Origin: Atkinsonella hypoxylon
Taxonomy: Eukaryota > Ascomycota > Sordariomycetes > Hypocreales > Clavicipitaceae
DNA length: 55,265 nucleotides
Direction: 5' to 3'
Assembly: GCA_000729835.1 (NCBI GenBank)
Contig: JFHB01000201.1
Span: 1-55,265, forward strand
Every line of letters begins with the position of its first letter. The stretch's first letter is position 1. Positions 35,375 through 45,875 of this stretch are shown piece by piece. The translations under genes were made by a program, and so were the position numbers. The notes beneath the pieces were generated by a model. The model was not told the DNA's origin. It worked only from the letters and a program-made list of their open reading frames with translations, and made no database searches.

Positions 35375-38183
35375 CTACTTGTTATTTGCCCGTTTCCTCG
35401 CCTTCCTCTCCCGCTCATATGCATTTGCTTCCCTTCCTTCCTCGCTCTGGATTTCTGCCACCAGTCTCTTGAATTTCTTCTCATAAGCCTCGTCCTTGGC
35501 CTTCTTAATTCGCAAGTTCTCTCTCGCCATGAAGTTGGCATCTTTCCTGAGCTCCCGCATGGCCCCCTTGCGTTCTTTCTTGTGCTCAGCCTTGAGTTTA
35601 GCCAGTTCGGCTCTTTCGCGGTCAGGGTCATAGTGCTTGTCAGGATCAAAGGTCTCTTCAAACTTGGGTATAAACGTTTTGATGGCGAGCGGACGATGAT
35701 GATGAAGCTCCAGTGGCCTGCGCGAGATTTGTGCCAGACTTGACGTGCGGGCCAGCTTGGCAACCAGTTTCTCCGCCTTTTCAACGACTTGCGCGGGGAG
35801 TTGCGGTCGGTTGAACTTGTTTGTGAGGTGCTTCAGGACGCTCGTCACTTGGCCGAATGTCTCCAAAAAGGCGTCCTTTCCAGTCCACAAATCGGCCGCA
35901 GCATCCAATACGTCTAACACGGTACTTAATATCGAAACCTTCGCCGATGTTGGCGCACTTGTTGCGACACAATCCTCAAAAGTCAATTTTCGTATGGCAG
36001 CCAGAGTTGCTTTTTGTGCTCTAAGGGTTACGGGTGCGTCGTGATGAGGGAAGTTGCCCAACTTCTTACTTGGCGCAACAGGTGACAAAGCGCACAGTGT
36101 ATTCAGGCAGAAGTTTAGAACTTCTGGAATAAACCTCTTCGAGAGTTGCTGATATTGAAGACATAAGATGGACAGATAAACACCGATACAGTAGTCGGCT
36201 AGTTCCTGAGGGACTCTTTGCCCCAAATATCTGCCCATGGTAAGCATTGCAGGCGTAACAACCTGGTGAAAGTGGTCAGAAGTGGGGAACGTCGTGCCAG
36301 CGGCAGTTAATAAAACAAGGTCGGATGGCCGTAGATCAAGCGGACGGTTGCGCCCAATCTCTTGGATATGATGTCGGAATTGTTTGCCAATTTCAGAGGG
36401 AAACATTTTAGAAAGTGAATGGATATGACGGATTATACTCTCCAATACAGAAAATGAAGCCGACAATTTCGCGTCCCAAGGCAGACAGATGTAGTCGACC
36501 AATGACATAGCAAACTTGCCGAGACGCTCTTTGTTCTTGCTGTCGAGTTTGGGATGATGAAGCGCTCGAATCCGTTGAACGATAGTAGGCACGTCTTTAC
36601 TAGGGAATCCATTGATTATAGATTGAAATTCTTCGCAGGTTTGTGGACAAGGGAAAGTATAAGGTAAGCCATGCTCATCCGACTTTTGGGCAGCATCGGC
36701 ATTTGCTGCCTCATTGGTGACCCGAAAGACGGGATTCCTTACTTCATCCTCGTTCAATAAGCCTCTGATGAATTCGTCCTCTTCATATTCGTCATCGCCG
36801 TTATCTTGTAAATTTTCGTCATCGTCATCGTCATCTCCAGATTCCTCGTCAGTGTCGACAAGCTCAAGGTCAGAGCCACTAGCAACAAGGTCATCGTCAA
36901 TAATGAAGTCGTCTTCATCATCAAACCCCAGCTCCGTAGCAGTTGGCCGAGCTCTGATACCATTACCCAGTTCAAAATCTTCCTCTTCCTCTTCATCGGC
37001 GCCCATCTTGTCCACATTCCCTGATTCTTTCTTCTTATTGTCTTCATCGCTATCATATTCACTGTCTGTCACTTGTTCACCCCTCATGCGTCTCTGACGT
37101 TTGTCTTCGAGTTCCCTCAGGCGTCTGGATTCTTCTTCCGCCTTTTCTTCAGCAGTTTTCGTTCGTTCCGCTGGCTGAGCTCGCCTATCCTGTGCCAGCT
37201 TTTTTACTTCGAGGTCAAAATTGCGGTCAAAGGCGTCCCTATCAACTCCTGCAATCGCGGACTTGGGGGCGATTTCGCCTCCCTTTAGTTCCTTAGCACC
37301 CTTGGTGGAGGTCAGGAGCAATTGGATGTTGGGCAATTCTTTGTCCAATTCGGCGCGCAAATCTTCATCGACTTCTTTGGCTGCTTGTCGCTCATATTTG
37401 TGCATCTTTGATTTAGCAATGATCTCTTCCATAACCTCCTTCTTTGTCTTTTTTCTTTCTGGTTCCTCAATTTCTGGATCCTCATAGTTTCCGCCTGATG
37501 CCAAAGACCGAAGTCGCTTAAGTCTTTGTCGCTCTCTCACAGAACCATCACTGTCGTAATCAGGTTCTAGATCATCCTCTTGGAAATCATCGTCGTCAAA
37601 TTCCAAAGTCTTACCCATGTGAGTCAGACCTTCCATCGGGACATCATCTTCCAGATCAAATAGAGAGCTCTTTTTGTGGCTTCGTTGCTTTTCTCTGGTA
37701 AATCGTTCGAGCATCTTGTCCTCGGGGGCCATCGTGGGATCGTTTTCACCAAATCGTCTGTCGAGAATACCTCCGACTTTATTACGTCTTTGCATATCTA
37801 CTAGAAGAGTTTCTCGTCTCTACAGTAGAGTATGGTAATCAGCAGCTGCCTTTCGTGAAAAGTGAAACTCGACAATGCGAACCTACCCTTTCTTCACCCA
37901 TGGCCTTGGCGACGCCGGGTCTTCCTCGAATGCCTTTTGCAGCATCTCCAGTAGCAACTCGATTGGAAGTCACTTCAAATTTGGGACCTCGTGCGGCGTG
38001 CTTAAGATCGAATGGGTTGAATTGTTCACGGATGCCGTTCAGGACGACTCCACGTTGGAGCCTCTTCTCGTCACGGGCCTTGCCTTCAGCATTTTGGCGC
38101 CTTTTGTTCTTGGACTGTTGTGGCCCGGTAATCCCTTGCTCTCTCAAGGATGCCTTGAGGCGCTTGAGCTGTGATCCAACCAT
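35375..38183 (-). CDS. nop14: Nucleolar protein Nop14, SSU processome component
   Basis: Needed for 18S rRNA processing and 40S assembly in the nucleolus, with Noc4 and Emg1 as known partners. Exons 38183-37887 and 37819-35375 join in frame (AMGEER-RETLLVDMQRR) to 913 aa. The N-terminus MVGSQLKRLKASLREQGI and the block GGILDRRFGENDPTMAPEDKM are family hallmarks. Next come Lys/Arg/Glu-rich helices, then a long acidic stretch (about 270-350; DEEEEEDFELGNG, DEESGDDDDDDENLQD). The helical C-terminal half includes YTFPCPQTCEEFQSIINGFP. The C-terminus is strongly basic (RKDANFMARENLRIKKAK; ERKARKRANNK), as expected for nucleolar targeting. Confidence 0.96.
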
Positions 38184-38504
38184 GCCTGCCAAAGGTAAGT
38201 ACCGAAACCGGCTCACCCCGGATGCTGCTGCGTGATGTCGGATGAACACTACGACACTGAAGGCGAAGGAAATTTTTGATCTCAGAATGATTATCGATAA
38301 CAAGCACTGTGGGGCCCCATATCCCAGCATCAATCTATTGAAGAGGCACGAGGAGAAGACTAGTCTAAAAGTGGATAAAGGTTTTGTCTATTTAGAACTG
38401 ACGTCGCAGCCCACCAATGATCAAGTGTCTGAGCTCATCAATCAACAACGAAGTTCTAATCAACAGACTATGGCTACGGAAATCACGTCATAATAATTTG
38501 CAAT
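38184..38504. promoter_or_regulatory. Short divergent promoter, nop14 / membrane-anchored unknown
   Basis: Only 321 bp separate the start codons of two divergent genes, so promoters must overlap. An 83-codon plus-strand frame crosses it (38242-38493), but its composition and position make it more likely chance than a gene. Confidence 0.6.
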
Positions 38505-39567
38505 ATGGGTTGGAAAGAAGTTATTTTTTCATTTGCCAGAGATGAGAGGGTGCACCTCCTCAGCATCGGGCTGGCTACCTTTGGTCTTGTTGGTGCTATA
38601 ACCACGGTTCTGAAACAGATCCGTGATGCAAACGAAATACCCCCAAAAGAGCCTAAGACGCAATATATAACACAGGAGACGGAAGATTCGCTGCAACAGA
38701 GAACCTTGGAGAATTTGTTGACGCATCCCAATTACTCTATCAGAGATGTGGCCACCAAAATCCTTTGCGATCGTGCCATCAACGACGATGAAACAGTGTT
38801 GCGCTTGCTCTACGGCATCACACGTCCAGATTACGATGAGCGTATGCGATGCCTCCGAGCTCTGGCCTTGCTGACTGGCCAGACGATGGGTGTGTTTGCT
38901 TTACACAATCTTTCTTGACTCGAAATGTGTCGTCTTGCTGACTTGTGTAGGCGTTGACGGGCTGTCGCATATCAACCACGAAAAGGCATATTCTGCATTA
39001 GTCAGATCCCTGGAGTTGAGCCTACAGGACACTGAACTTCCAGACTTGACTAATTATCATTGGGATGAATATTACCTCCGCGATATGGCTGAACGACTTT
39101 GCCTTATGTTCGTGCACGAGCTCATCAACAAATACGGCGCGACCCCTGTTATCAGAGCTAAATTTGTCGAGAATTGGCTCGCAAAGCAAAGGTGGGGGGA
39201 CTCACCAGAAGCTCGCCAACATAACTTCAAGGCCTATATGGACCTCAAAGGCAACAGAATTGTGGATATCGTCGACAGGATCAAGCATTGCAAACACGGC
39301 TTGCATGCTTTGGAAGCAGCTGGGTTAATTCAAAAGAGCAGCTCTAGAAGACGAATTAGAGAATTACTCGACATAGCTGGGAACGCCCAAGATCCAGTCA
39401 TTGGCGAAAACATTGCCGGCATCCAGACACGTCGACCAATAGGTGAACAATCAATTGAGGAACAAAGACTACGACGCCAACATCGCGAAGCCATGGTCCT
39501 CAACGATGGCACCAGGCCTCTTGGCAGAGAGGACATTATCGAGAGAGACCATGATTCTTCTAGGTGA
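38505..39567 (+). CDS. Conserved fungal membrane-anchored helical protein, unknown function
   Basis: Exons 38505-38889 and 38951-39567 join in frame (GQTMG-VDGLSHINHEKA) to 333 aa. One hydrophobic segment near the N-terminus (about 17-36, HLLSIGLATFGLVGAITTVL) should anchor it in a membrane. The rest is soluble and helical. The part around 65-130 (LENLLTHPNYSIRDVATKIL; DYDERMRCLRALALLTG) reads like armadillo/HEAT-type helix pairs. The C-terminus is Arg/Glu-rich (RRRIRELLDIAGNA; RLRRQHREAMVLNDG). It has the feel of a conserved ascomycete protein, but I cannot name the family. It shares a 321-bp promoter with nop14. Confidence 0.82.
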
Positions 39568-41619
39568 AAGAATTTGGTTCATGGTTGCTTCAAGCACCGC
39601 ACATCCTTACGTACAATTCCAAAGGAGTTGAAAACGGTCGAACGCGAACTAAGCGAAGTTGAACAGCATTAGTGTCAGAGGTGCATCGAAATACCCATAC
39701 TGCCACCGTTGCAGCTATAAGGCGCAAATGGGCCATGTGTAATGTGTATCACGACGTTGAATATTCTACGAGTCGGCTATTCCTATTGACCCAAGGCTCG
39801 GGTGAGCTCTTTTATTTTGGTTTCCACCATAACGGAGGGAGATTCGGTGTACGGGGAGTGATAAGAGCGTTAAAAACATGAATTCTGGCGAGCGAAAATG
39901 TTAGGCGCGGAGGTTAAAGCACAGCATTTCTGATCAGAGATTTTGGTTGATCGCCCCATTGCCGGACAAAAACGTCTTAATTATTGGCAGGTCTCGTTCT
40001 GTAGTGGCTGGTCCGGATTGGGAGACATGTCCAGATAAATCGTCAGACAAAAGCAATACTTTAATAATGCTATAACTACCATGCATATTGCGGAATTTCA
40101 ATATAGATGCACTGCCCCGGTCCGAAGAAACCTTTTATCCGACAAGCATCGCTCGAGCTCGAGCCATATTCCGTTTTGATCAAAGACGTACTGTGTAAAC
40201 CTCCAAACAGCATGAGCGGAGAAGCAAGTGTGTAGGCAGGCCAACAAATGTGTATCTGCCGCAAAAACCACGACGTGGCCACACCACATGTAATGTTCAG
40301 TTAGACTCACCCTAATATGCGGTGCGACAGTTTCCAAGCCGGGGCGCATGAGACGAAACACATTAATTGTGCCCGGCAATGTCTGATCTGCAGGCCACAA
40401 AGTCCATGTTGATAGTAACACAAACAAGAGTAGCAAGCAAGGGTCTCACACTAGACAATTTTGTGTCAAGTGTGTTGAAGTGTGTCGAGTGGGAAACTTG
40501 TAGCTCAGCCGCGCTGCAAAAGCTTCGAGCATCAAAAGACGGACGCCATCGCAACCGGACAGCAATTGAGCCAGAGGCAGTGTGCTAGACAAGTAAGTTG
40601 TTGCTTGGCTGGCGTTCGGGTTCGCAATCTTTATTTCTGTCCACCAGCTAGTTGTCACTCATCTGCTGCTGTCATCTCACACGGCGTTTTTGTTTCGCAA
40701 AGGATGGTTGTTGTTTTGGATTCCACGGCGAGCATCACGACGATATGTATGCAGGCAGCCGCACCCTGTCCATAAGATCAAATTTCTGCGAAATTTATAA
40801 GTTTTGGTTCAATATGGGTTTCTTCTTTTTCCTTTTTCTTTTTTCCTTTTTTTTTCCCCCAAATAACCTGAGACCCATTACATTTTCACACGTAATACAC
40901 ACACGTCTTCACGTTTGACGGGTGCTGCCAGCTGGCCAGGGTGGATAAACAACTGCAGGACAAGTGCCGGGGTCGTTTGTGCACCTGGCCCAATTTGCCT
41001 CCTTCCCATGTACATTCATTCATTGGGCTCTCCCAGTAATAAATCCCTTTGTCAACATCCCACCTGCCACTCCATCTCTTTCCTCTCAATCACTTCACCT
41101 TCTTCATCTTTCTCAGGAATCCTTCCGACCCGGTCGTTCGTGGTCAAGTTCGAGGAGCCCACCGCTGGTTCTCTGCGACTTAGGTAATCAGCTGGCCTCA
41201 CCACCTACCGCCTGGTAGTAGGTACCCGTTCAAATAATACTACACCAGACGCTTGAGGAAGCACGCCTCCAGTGAAGTTACAGTTTTGTCCCTTTTTTAC
41301 TTCAGGTTCATTGAGACTTTCCAATTGGCTATAGGACCACTATTAGTCCGTCTACAGTGACTGCCCGTTGCCTTCGCGGCTGTGGAGGGTCTGACTCCAG
41401 CAACCTTTTCCTTCTTTCTTCGTCCCTTTCAGTTACCGGGTCGTCCCACGGCCCAAACGTGGGGTTCAGGGCGTAAACAAAGGAGCGTCGAACACCAGAG
41501 ACCAGAACTGTGGACACGGGAGCCACTACGGCAGCCACAGCCCACCTCTTTGCTACCCAGTCGTCAACATTTAGGGGGGACCGTTGGTAACCTTGGTCCG
41601 ATCTGGCCACCGTTTTGCG
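39568..41619. other. Intergenic region upstream of the CLIP gene
   Basis: About 2 kb without a supported gene. It has a pyrimidine tract at 40823-40860 and a C/T-rich stretch in the last 600 bases, probably promoter and leader of the CLIP-170-like gene. Open frames here are short and mutually overlapping. Confidence 0.55.
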
Positions 41620-44127
41620 ATGTCTTCCACCACCACAACAACCACCGCTGCGACGAGGACTCTGCGCTCTCGACCAGCTTTGTCGCGCTCGTTGCGAGCG
41701 CCCTCTGCTTCTGCTTCAACGCCTAATCTAAACACGTTGTACGCAGCTCAGTCCAAGCTCCTACCCCCCGGTCTGTCACGCAAGACATCCCTCGCAGCCT
41801 TAACCCCTACTTCACTCTCTAGCATCCCGGATGTCAGTGAGAGTTACGCACTCGCCACTGTCCTGAGCGAGACGTCGTCGCCGCCAGCCATGATGCCCAC
41901 AACGCCGTCACGGCCGTCAGTCGACGACCTTTTTGTGGGTGATGTTGTCGATGTTCCTGGTGGGATGTCTGGGACCGTCCGCTTCGTCGGCACTGTTCAG
42001 GGGAAGAAAGGAACTTTTGCGGGAATCGAGCTTCATCCTGATTTTGCCCAAAAAGGCAAAAACAATGGTGATGTAGATGGGTACGTTGAGGTCTGTGGGA
42101 CATTTTCAGGAACGAAATTGGGTGCTAACATCTTCACACTCTGCACTAGAATTTCCTACTTTACCCCCATTGTGCCAAGTTCTGGCATCTTTGTTCCGAT
42201 AGCCAAGGTCGCCCGCCGCGGTTCGCCAACTAGCCCATTCCCTATGACTCCGACACCCAATGCTTCTAGTGCTCTGAATGGAGGAACCAATTTCACTCCT
42301 CCAGGGCTACCCAAGTTCAGCGTATCTAGTGGTCCTGGCGTCAGAGCATCAAGCCCCCAAGGCAAGCGACCCGCAAGGACCTCACTTCCACGGCCTGACT
42401 CTCCAGTTCGTCGTACGCAGATGACTCCAGGGCCCCGTCCCCCGATCGGAACGCCTGCTCCTAAAGCGCCGGCAAGGTTTGGAAGTCCCACAAACAATAA
42501 TCGATTTACTCAAAGTGTTCGAGGAACGGCGGGTGACCCGAACAAGCGGCCCTCTAGACTTGACCGCAAACCAAGCATCGGTCCTCGCAGTGCTTCGGCG
42601 CTTGGGTCGGCTACGGGCTTCGACGAAGACTCAACACCATCCATGCCTGGAAGCCCCCAGCGCATGAGACCCCACGGTTTAAATGGCTCCATGTCCGTCA
42701 TGAACCTGCGGCGGCCAGGATCAAGGGCTAATGCTGCCAATGAAGAAGAAATCGAGCGACTTCGTTCCCAGCTGGAGGATCGTGATAATCAGTTGAAGGA
42801 ACAGGCCACAACACTGGCAGAAATGGAGAGTAGCCTCGTGGAACTGCAGGGTCTCCTCGAAAACCCAGATATGCCGAAATTGCGCAGTAGCAGCCTAGAT
42901 GACAAAGACTCTGTGCAATTGCGTGCCATGCTTCGAGAAAAGAACGACAAGATCGCCATGCTCACTTCTGAATTTGATGCTCATCGGGCTGACTTTCGCA
43001 GCACAATCGACACCCTGGAACTGGCTAGCACGGAGACTGAAAGAGTATATGAGAAACGAATTGAAGAGCTAATGAATGAAGTCCGAGAGCTTGAAGCCAG
43101 GAATCTCGATGTTGATTCCGTTGCAAATCAATTGCGACAACTTGAAGAGCTTGTACAAGAACTTGAAGAGGGATTAGAGGATGCCCGCAGGGGTGAAGCC
43201 GAGGCCAGAGGAGAGGTAGAGTTTCTGAGGGGCGAGGTCGAAAGGACGAAAACTGAGCTTGGCCGCGAGCGGGAGAAGTCCGGTTCGAGCGGTCCCTCTC
43301 GTGGTGACCAGAACAGCCTGGCAAAGGAGCTGGAGCAAAAGGAAGATGAGATTAGAGGACTCAAAGCAATCATTCACTCCCTCAGCAGGGACTCTGTCGG
43401 TGAGCTGGATGAGCGCACTAATACACAGCATCCTGGCGCATTCAGAACTGAGGGTGAGGACGGCAAGGCGGCTCGCGAGAACCTCGAAAGACAGATTGCA
43501 GAGCTGCAGACCCTCCTTGACAGCAAGAATAGCAGGGAAGAGGAGTTGGAACAAGAGCTGGAGGCTTTGCGCGGGGCCAACATGGGGACGCAGAGAAACT
43601 CGACTCGCCGATCCTCTTTGAGAGACTCCCGTGACACAGTCATCCCAGCGAGGTTTCTGGAGCCCCGGCCGCCGGAAGTAAACCACAAGAGAGAGCCCAT
43701 CCACAGACGGGGAAATACACTGGACACTATGCATGAAAGTGATGCGTACTCGACTGCCACAGAGAATAGCACTCTCTGGTGTGAAATTTGCGAGACGAGC
43801 GGCCATGACATACTGACTTGTACCAATATGTTTGGACCTGAAGGTGCTAAGGTCCCCAGCGACATCAAGACGGGCAAAGACGTGGTGCGGGAAGGTCTCA
43901 AGCCACATGGTCCAATAGGCGGCGATGACGCTCATCCTGCTCCCCTATCCCCTAAGCCCAAGATGTCTGCTCCTGCCGCTCCTGCCATCAGGATTCTGCC
44001 GAACCCTATGGACTCCGGGCCTGTCGCAGGCAAGGAGAGTGGTATCGTGGATGCACAGAAGTGGTGCGCGGTATGCGAACGCGACGGTCACGACAGCGTC
44101 GATTGCCCGTTTGAAGACGCATTCTGA
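41620..44127 (+). CDS. clipA: CLIP-170 family microtubule plus-end protein (CAP-Gly, coiled coil, zinc knuckles)
   Basis: Tracks growing microtubule ends and helps load dynein; relatives are human CLIP-170, A. nidulans ClipA, yeast Bik1 and fission yeast Tip1. Exons 41620-42080 and 42150-44127 give 812 aa. The 69-nt intron has a GTACGT donor, GCTAAC branch and CACTAG acceptor. Removing it restores DVDGISYFTPIVPSSGIFVP, the normal end of a CAP-Gly domain (about 107-175). The tubulin-tail motif reads GKNNG instead of the usual GKNDG. A Ser/Pro/Arg-rich basic linker follows (about 180-350), then a coiled coil (about 365-640). Near the end are two CCHC-type zinc knuckles, CEICETSGHDILTC and CAVCERDGHDSVDC. 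The protein ends FEDAF, reminiscent of the C-terminal aromatic tails bound by CAP-Gly domains. Confidence 0.94.
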   Translation: MSSTTTTTTAATRTLRSRPALSRSLRAPSASASTPNLNTLYAAQSKLLPPGLSRKTSLAALTPTSLSSIPDVSESYALATVLSETSSPPAMMPTTPSRPSVDDLFVGDVVDVPGGMSGTVRFVGTVQGKKGTFAGIELHPDFAQKGKNNGDVDGYVEVCGTFSGTKLGANIFTLCTRISYFTPIVPSSGIFVPIAKVARRGSPTSPFPMTPTPNASSALNGGTNFTPPGLPKFSVSSGPGVRASSPQGKRPARTSLPRPDSPVRRTQMTPGPRPPIGTPAPKAPARFGSPTNNNRFTQSVRGTAGDPNKRPSRLDRKPSIGPRSASALGSATGFDEDSTPSMPGSPQRMRPHGLNGSMSVMNLRRPGSRANAANEEEIERLRSQLEDRDNQLKEQATTLAEMESSLVELQGLLENPDMPKLRSSSLDDKDSVQLRAMLREKNDKIAMLTSEFDAHRADFRSTIDTLELASTETERVYEKRIEELMNEVRELEARNLDVDSVANQLRQLEELVQELEEGLEDARRGEAEARGEVEFLRGEVERTKTELGREREKSGSSGPSRGDQNSLAKELEQKEDEIRGLKAIIHSLSRDSVGELDERTNTQHPGAFRTEGEDGKAARENLERQIAELQTLLDSKNSREEELEQELEALRGANMGTQRNSTRRSSLRDSRDTVIPARFLEPRPPEVNHKREPIHRRGNTLDTMHESDAYSTATENSTLWCEICETSGHDILTCTNMFGPEGAKVPSDIKTGKDVVREGLKPHGPIGGDDAHPAPLSPKPKMSAPAAPAIRILPNPMDSGPVAGKESGIVDAQKWCAVCERDGHDSVDCPFEDAF

Positions 44128-44772
44128 GTGGAGGGGTTTTTGCAAGCTCGTGTGGGCAGAAGTATTGAGAGGAGGAAGTCAGAGAATGCCGCGAGGGCTT
44201 TTTTTTTTTTTCGTTCTCTCCTTTTGTTTATACTTTTGGGGGCTTACAGTGGAGCGGCGTGATGATAACGCCTGGCACTGGTGTCTTTTAAACGTTCAGG
44301 GAGCATTGCTTGGACCATCGGAACATCCTTAGAGATACTACCACAATGGGTCGTCGATTTGTTCATGACGGATCGCCTCCGCATATGTCGCGAAGGCATG
44401 GATATGACGTGTTGTAATAATGGTAAAATTCTACATATGCTGTGTTACGCATGCTGCCGTAGATCAATATCCGGGAATTGAGGGTTTGCTGGCGTCTTTG
44501 AGAGCCCGCTACTCTGTATAACAAAACACAACAAACACGTGCAGATTTGGTACGATGACTGGTGGTTGTTTCGGAAATGCCTGGCTGGCTGCCGGGGAGC
44601 CCCTTGGGTGCTTGACGTGTCCCGCGCAAGCGATCGATTTTCAATGCTTACCTTTAACTACTCCGTAGCTTAATTAAGGACATGGAGGGAGGGTCCAGTG
44701 GACCCCAGCAAAACTAATCGTGGGCATTCTTTGGCGTGATAGAATTTCGCGAGCTGGAACGAAAATCGGAGC

Positions 44773-44820
44773 CTGGCGTCCTGGCGTCCTGACGTGCTGA
44801 CGTGCTGATGTCCTGACGTC
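44773..44820 (+). repeat. Six tandem octamers CTGRYGTS, three with TGACGT cores
   Basis: Exactly six adjacent 8-mers: CTGGCGTC twice, CTGACGTG twice, CTGATGTC, CTGACGTC. Three carry TGACGT, the half-site core bound by ATF/CREB-type bZIP factors. The array lies about 1.06 kb upstream of ydj1. Regulatory use is inference. Confidence 0.8.
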
Positions 44821-45253
44821 TCCGAGGTGAGTGGGACAGGGACTGCGAATGTTAGCAGATGACTTCAGCATGCAAGAGCGGGAACTATGACTATGACAAT
44901 GAAGGCAATCAAGCGATCGGAAGGGACAAGATTATCGGTTAATGTCACGCCTCAAAGCAGAAACACTCTTGTTTGAATTAGGCTAGGCCTTCTCGCACGC
45001 TGCAGAGCGTCTCGCGCGATTTGAATTGCGATGCCGCGGGGTCTTGCATTATCGGCACCGCCACAAAGTCGACTTTCTTCGATACACTTCCATGAGGCGC
45101 ACAGCCTTGGGACGGGCCCCTGCAGCCTCTGCCCTTCTCAAAAGTTGCTGTTCTTTTCTTTACTACTAATACCAGACCAGACTCCAACGACTACTATTCC
45201 GTCCTGGCAACTACCTGATTTTTTTCGCTGCAATTTCATTGTCCTTATTCTTA

Positions 45254-45289
45254 CTGCCGTCCTCTGCCGTCCTCTGCCGTCCTCTGCCC
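45254..45289 (+). repeat. (TGCCGTCCTC)3 tandem repeat
   Basis: Three perfect decamers plus a partial copy in the ydj1 upstream region. Confidence 0.85.
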
Positions 45290-45430
45290 AGCTATCTCCA
45301 AAGGCTGCTTGAGAGCAAAATACCAAAAGACGTTTCCGCCTGTCGCGCACCGCTCAGTCTCTTTTCACGATCTCTAGTTGATTTTGTGCACATTGAGATA
45401 TATCCACGAGATTATTTTCGATAAGCAAAG

Positions 45431-45729
45431 GTATGTGACTTCGGATATACGCTGCTTCCCTCGTCAGACCTCTTTGTCAAATTCGAACCTTTTCCCGCCA
45501 TGTCACAAAGCTTTACTGCTGTCCATAGAAGATTGACCAGCATGCCTGTTCGCAAGCATTTGGCTACTTTGTTGGCTGCTCTGCCGGTGGAGAGTTCAAT
45601 ATTGTCAGAGTTCCACCAGACTGGTAACTCCAAGTCACATCGTCTGACTGGCACCTTCTTTCGCCCTGCAATGCCATACCTACTGAATGGTCCTGACCAC
45701 CCGCTGACCCTTCGCTTGTCTCATTTCAG
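45431..45729 (+). other. Probable intron in the ydj1 5' UTR
   Basis: A strong donor (AAAG then GTATGT, 45431) pairs with a pyrimidine-rich acceptor (TTGTCTCATTTCAG, ending 45729) and a CTGAC branch-like site shortly before it. The 299-nt segment contains an 82-codon upstream frame (45500-45748) that splicing would disrupt, clearing the leader for the start at 45876. Confidence 0.55.
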
Positions 45730-45875
45730 CAGGATCGGCAAAGCTTGAATTCCATAGTTTCCATCTCATCGCGATTCAGATCTGTCTCACGTAACGCTAC
45801 CGACGTCGACAGCTCTCCGGATAAATCACACAGAACAGTTTCGCCAGAAACGAACGGCCAGTTTCCACCAACACC

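Larger units (their letters stand above)
44128..45875. other. Intergenic, CLIP 3' flank and ydj1 promoter
   Basis: No supported gene. It contains an octamer array with CRE-like cores (44773-44820), a decamer array (45254-45289) and a probable leader intron of ydj1 (45431-45729), each listed separately. Confidence 0.55.

Noticed and set aside
38242..38493. 83-codon frame in the nop14 divergent promoter
   Set aside because: Starts at a real ATG but has no recognisable features and would overlap both promoters.
43174..43935. 253-codon antisense frame within the CLIP gene
   Set aside because: Mirrors the coiled-coil codons of the sense gene; no independent family resemblance.
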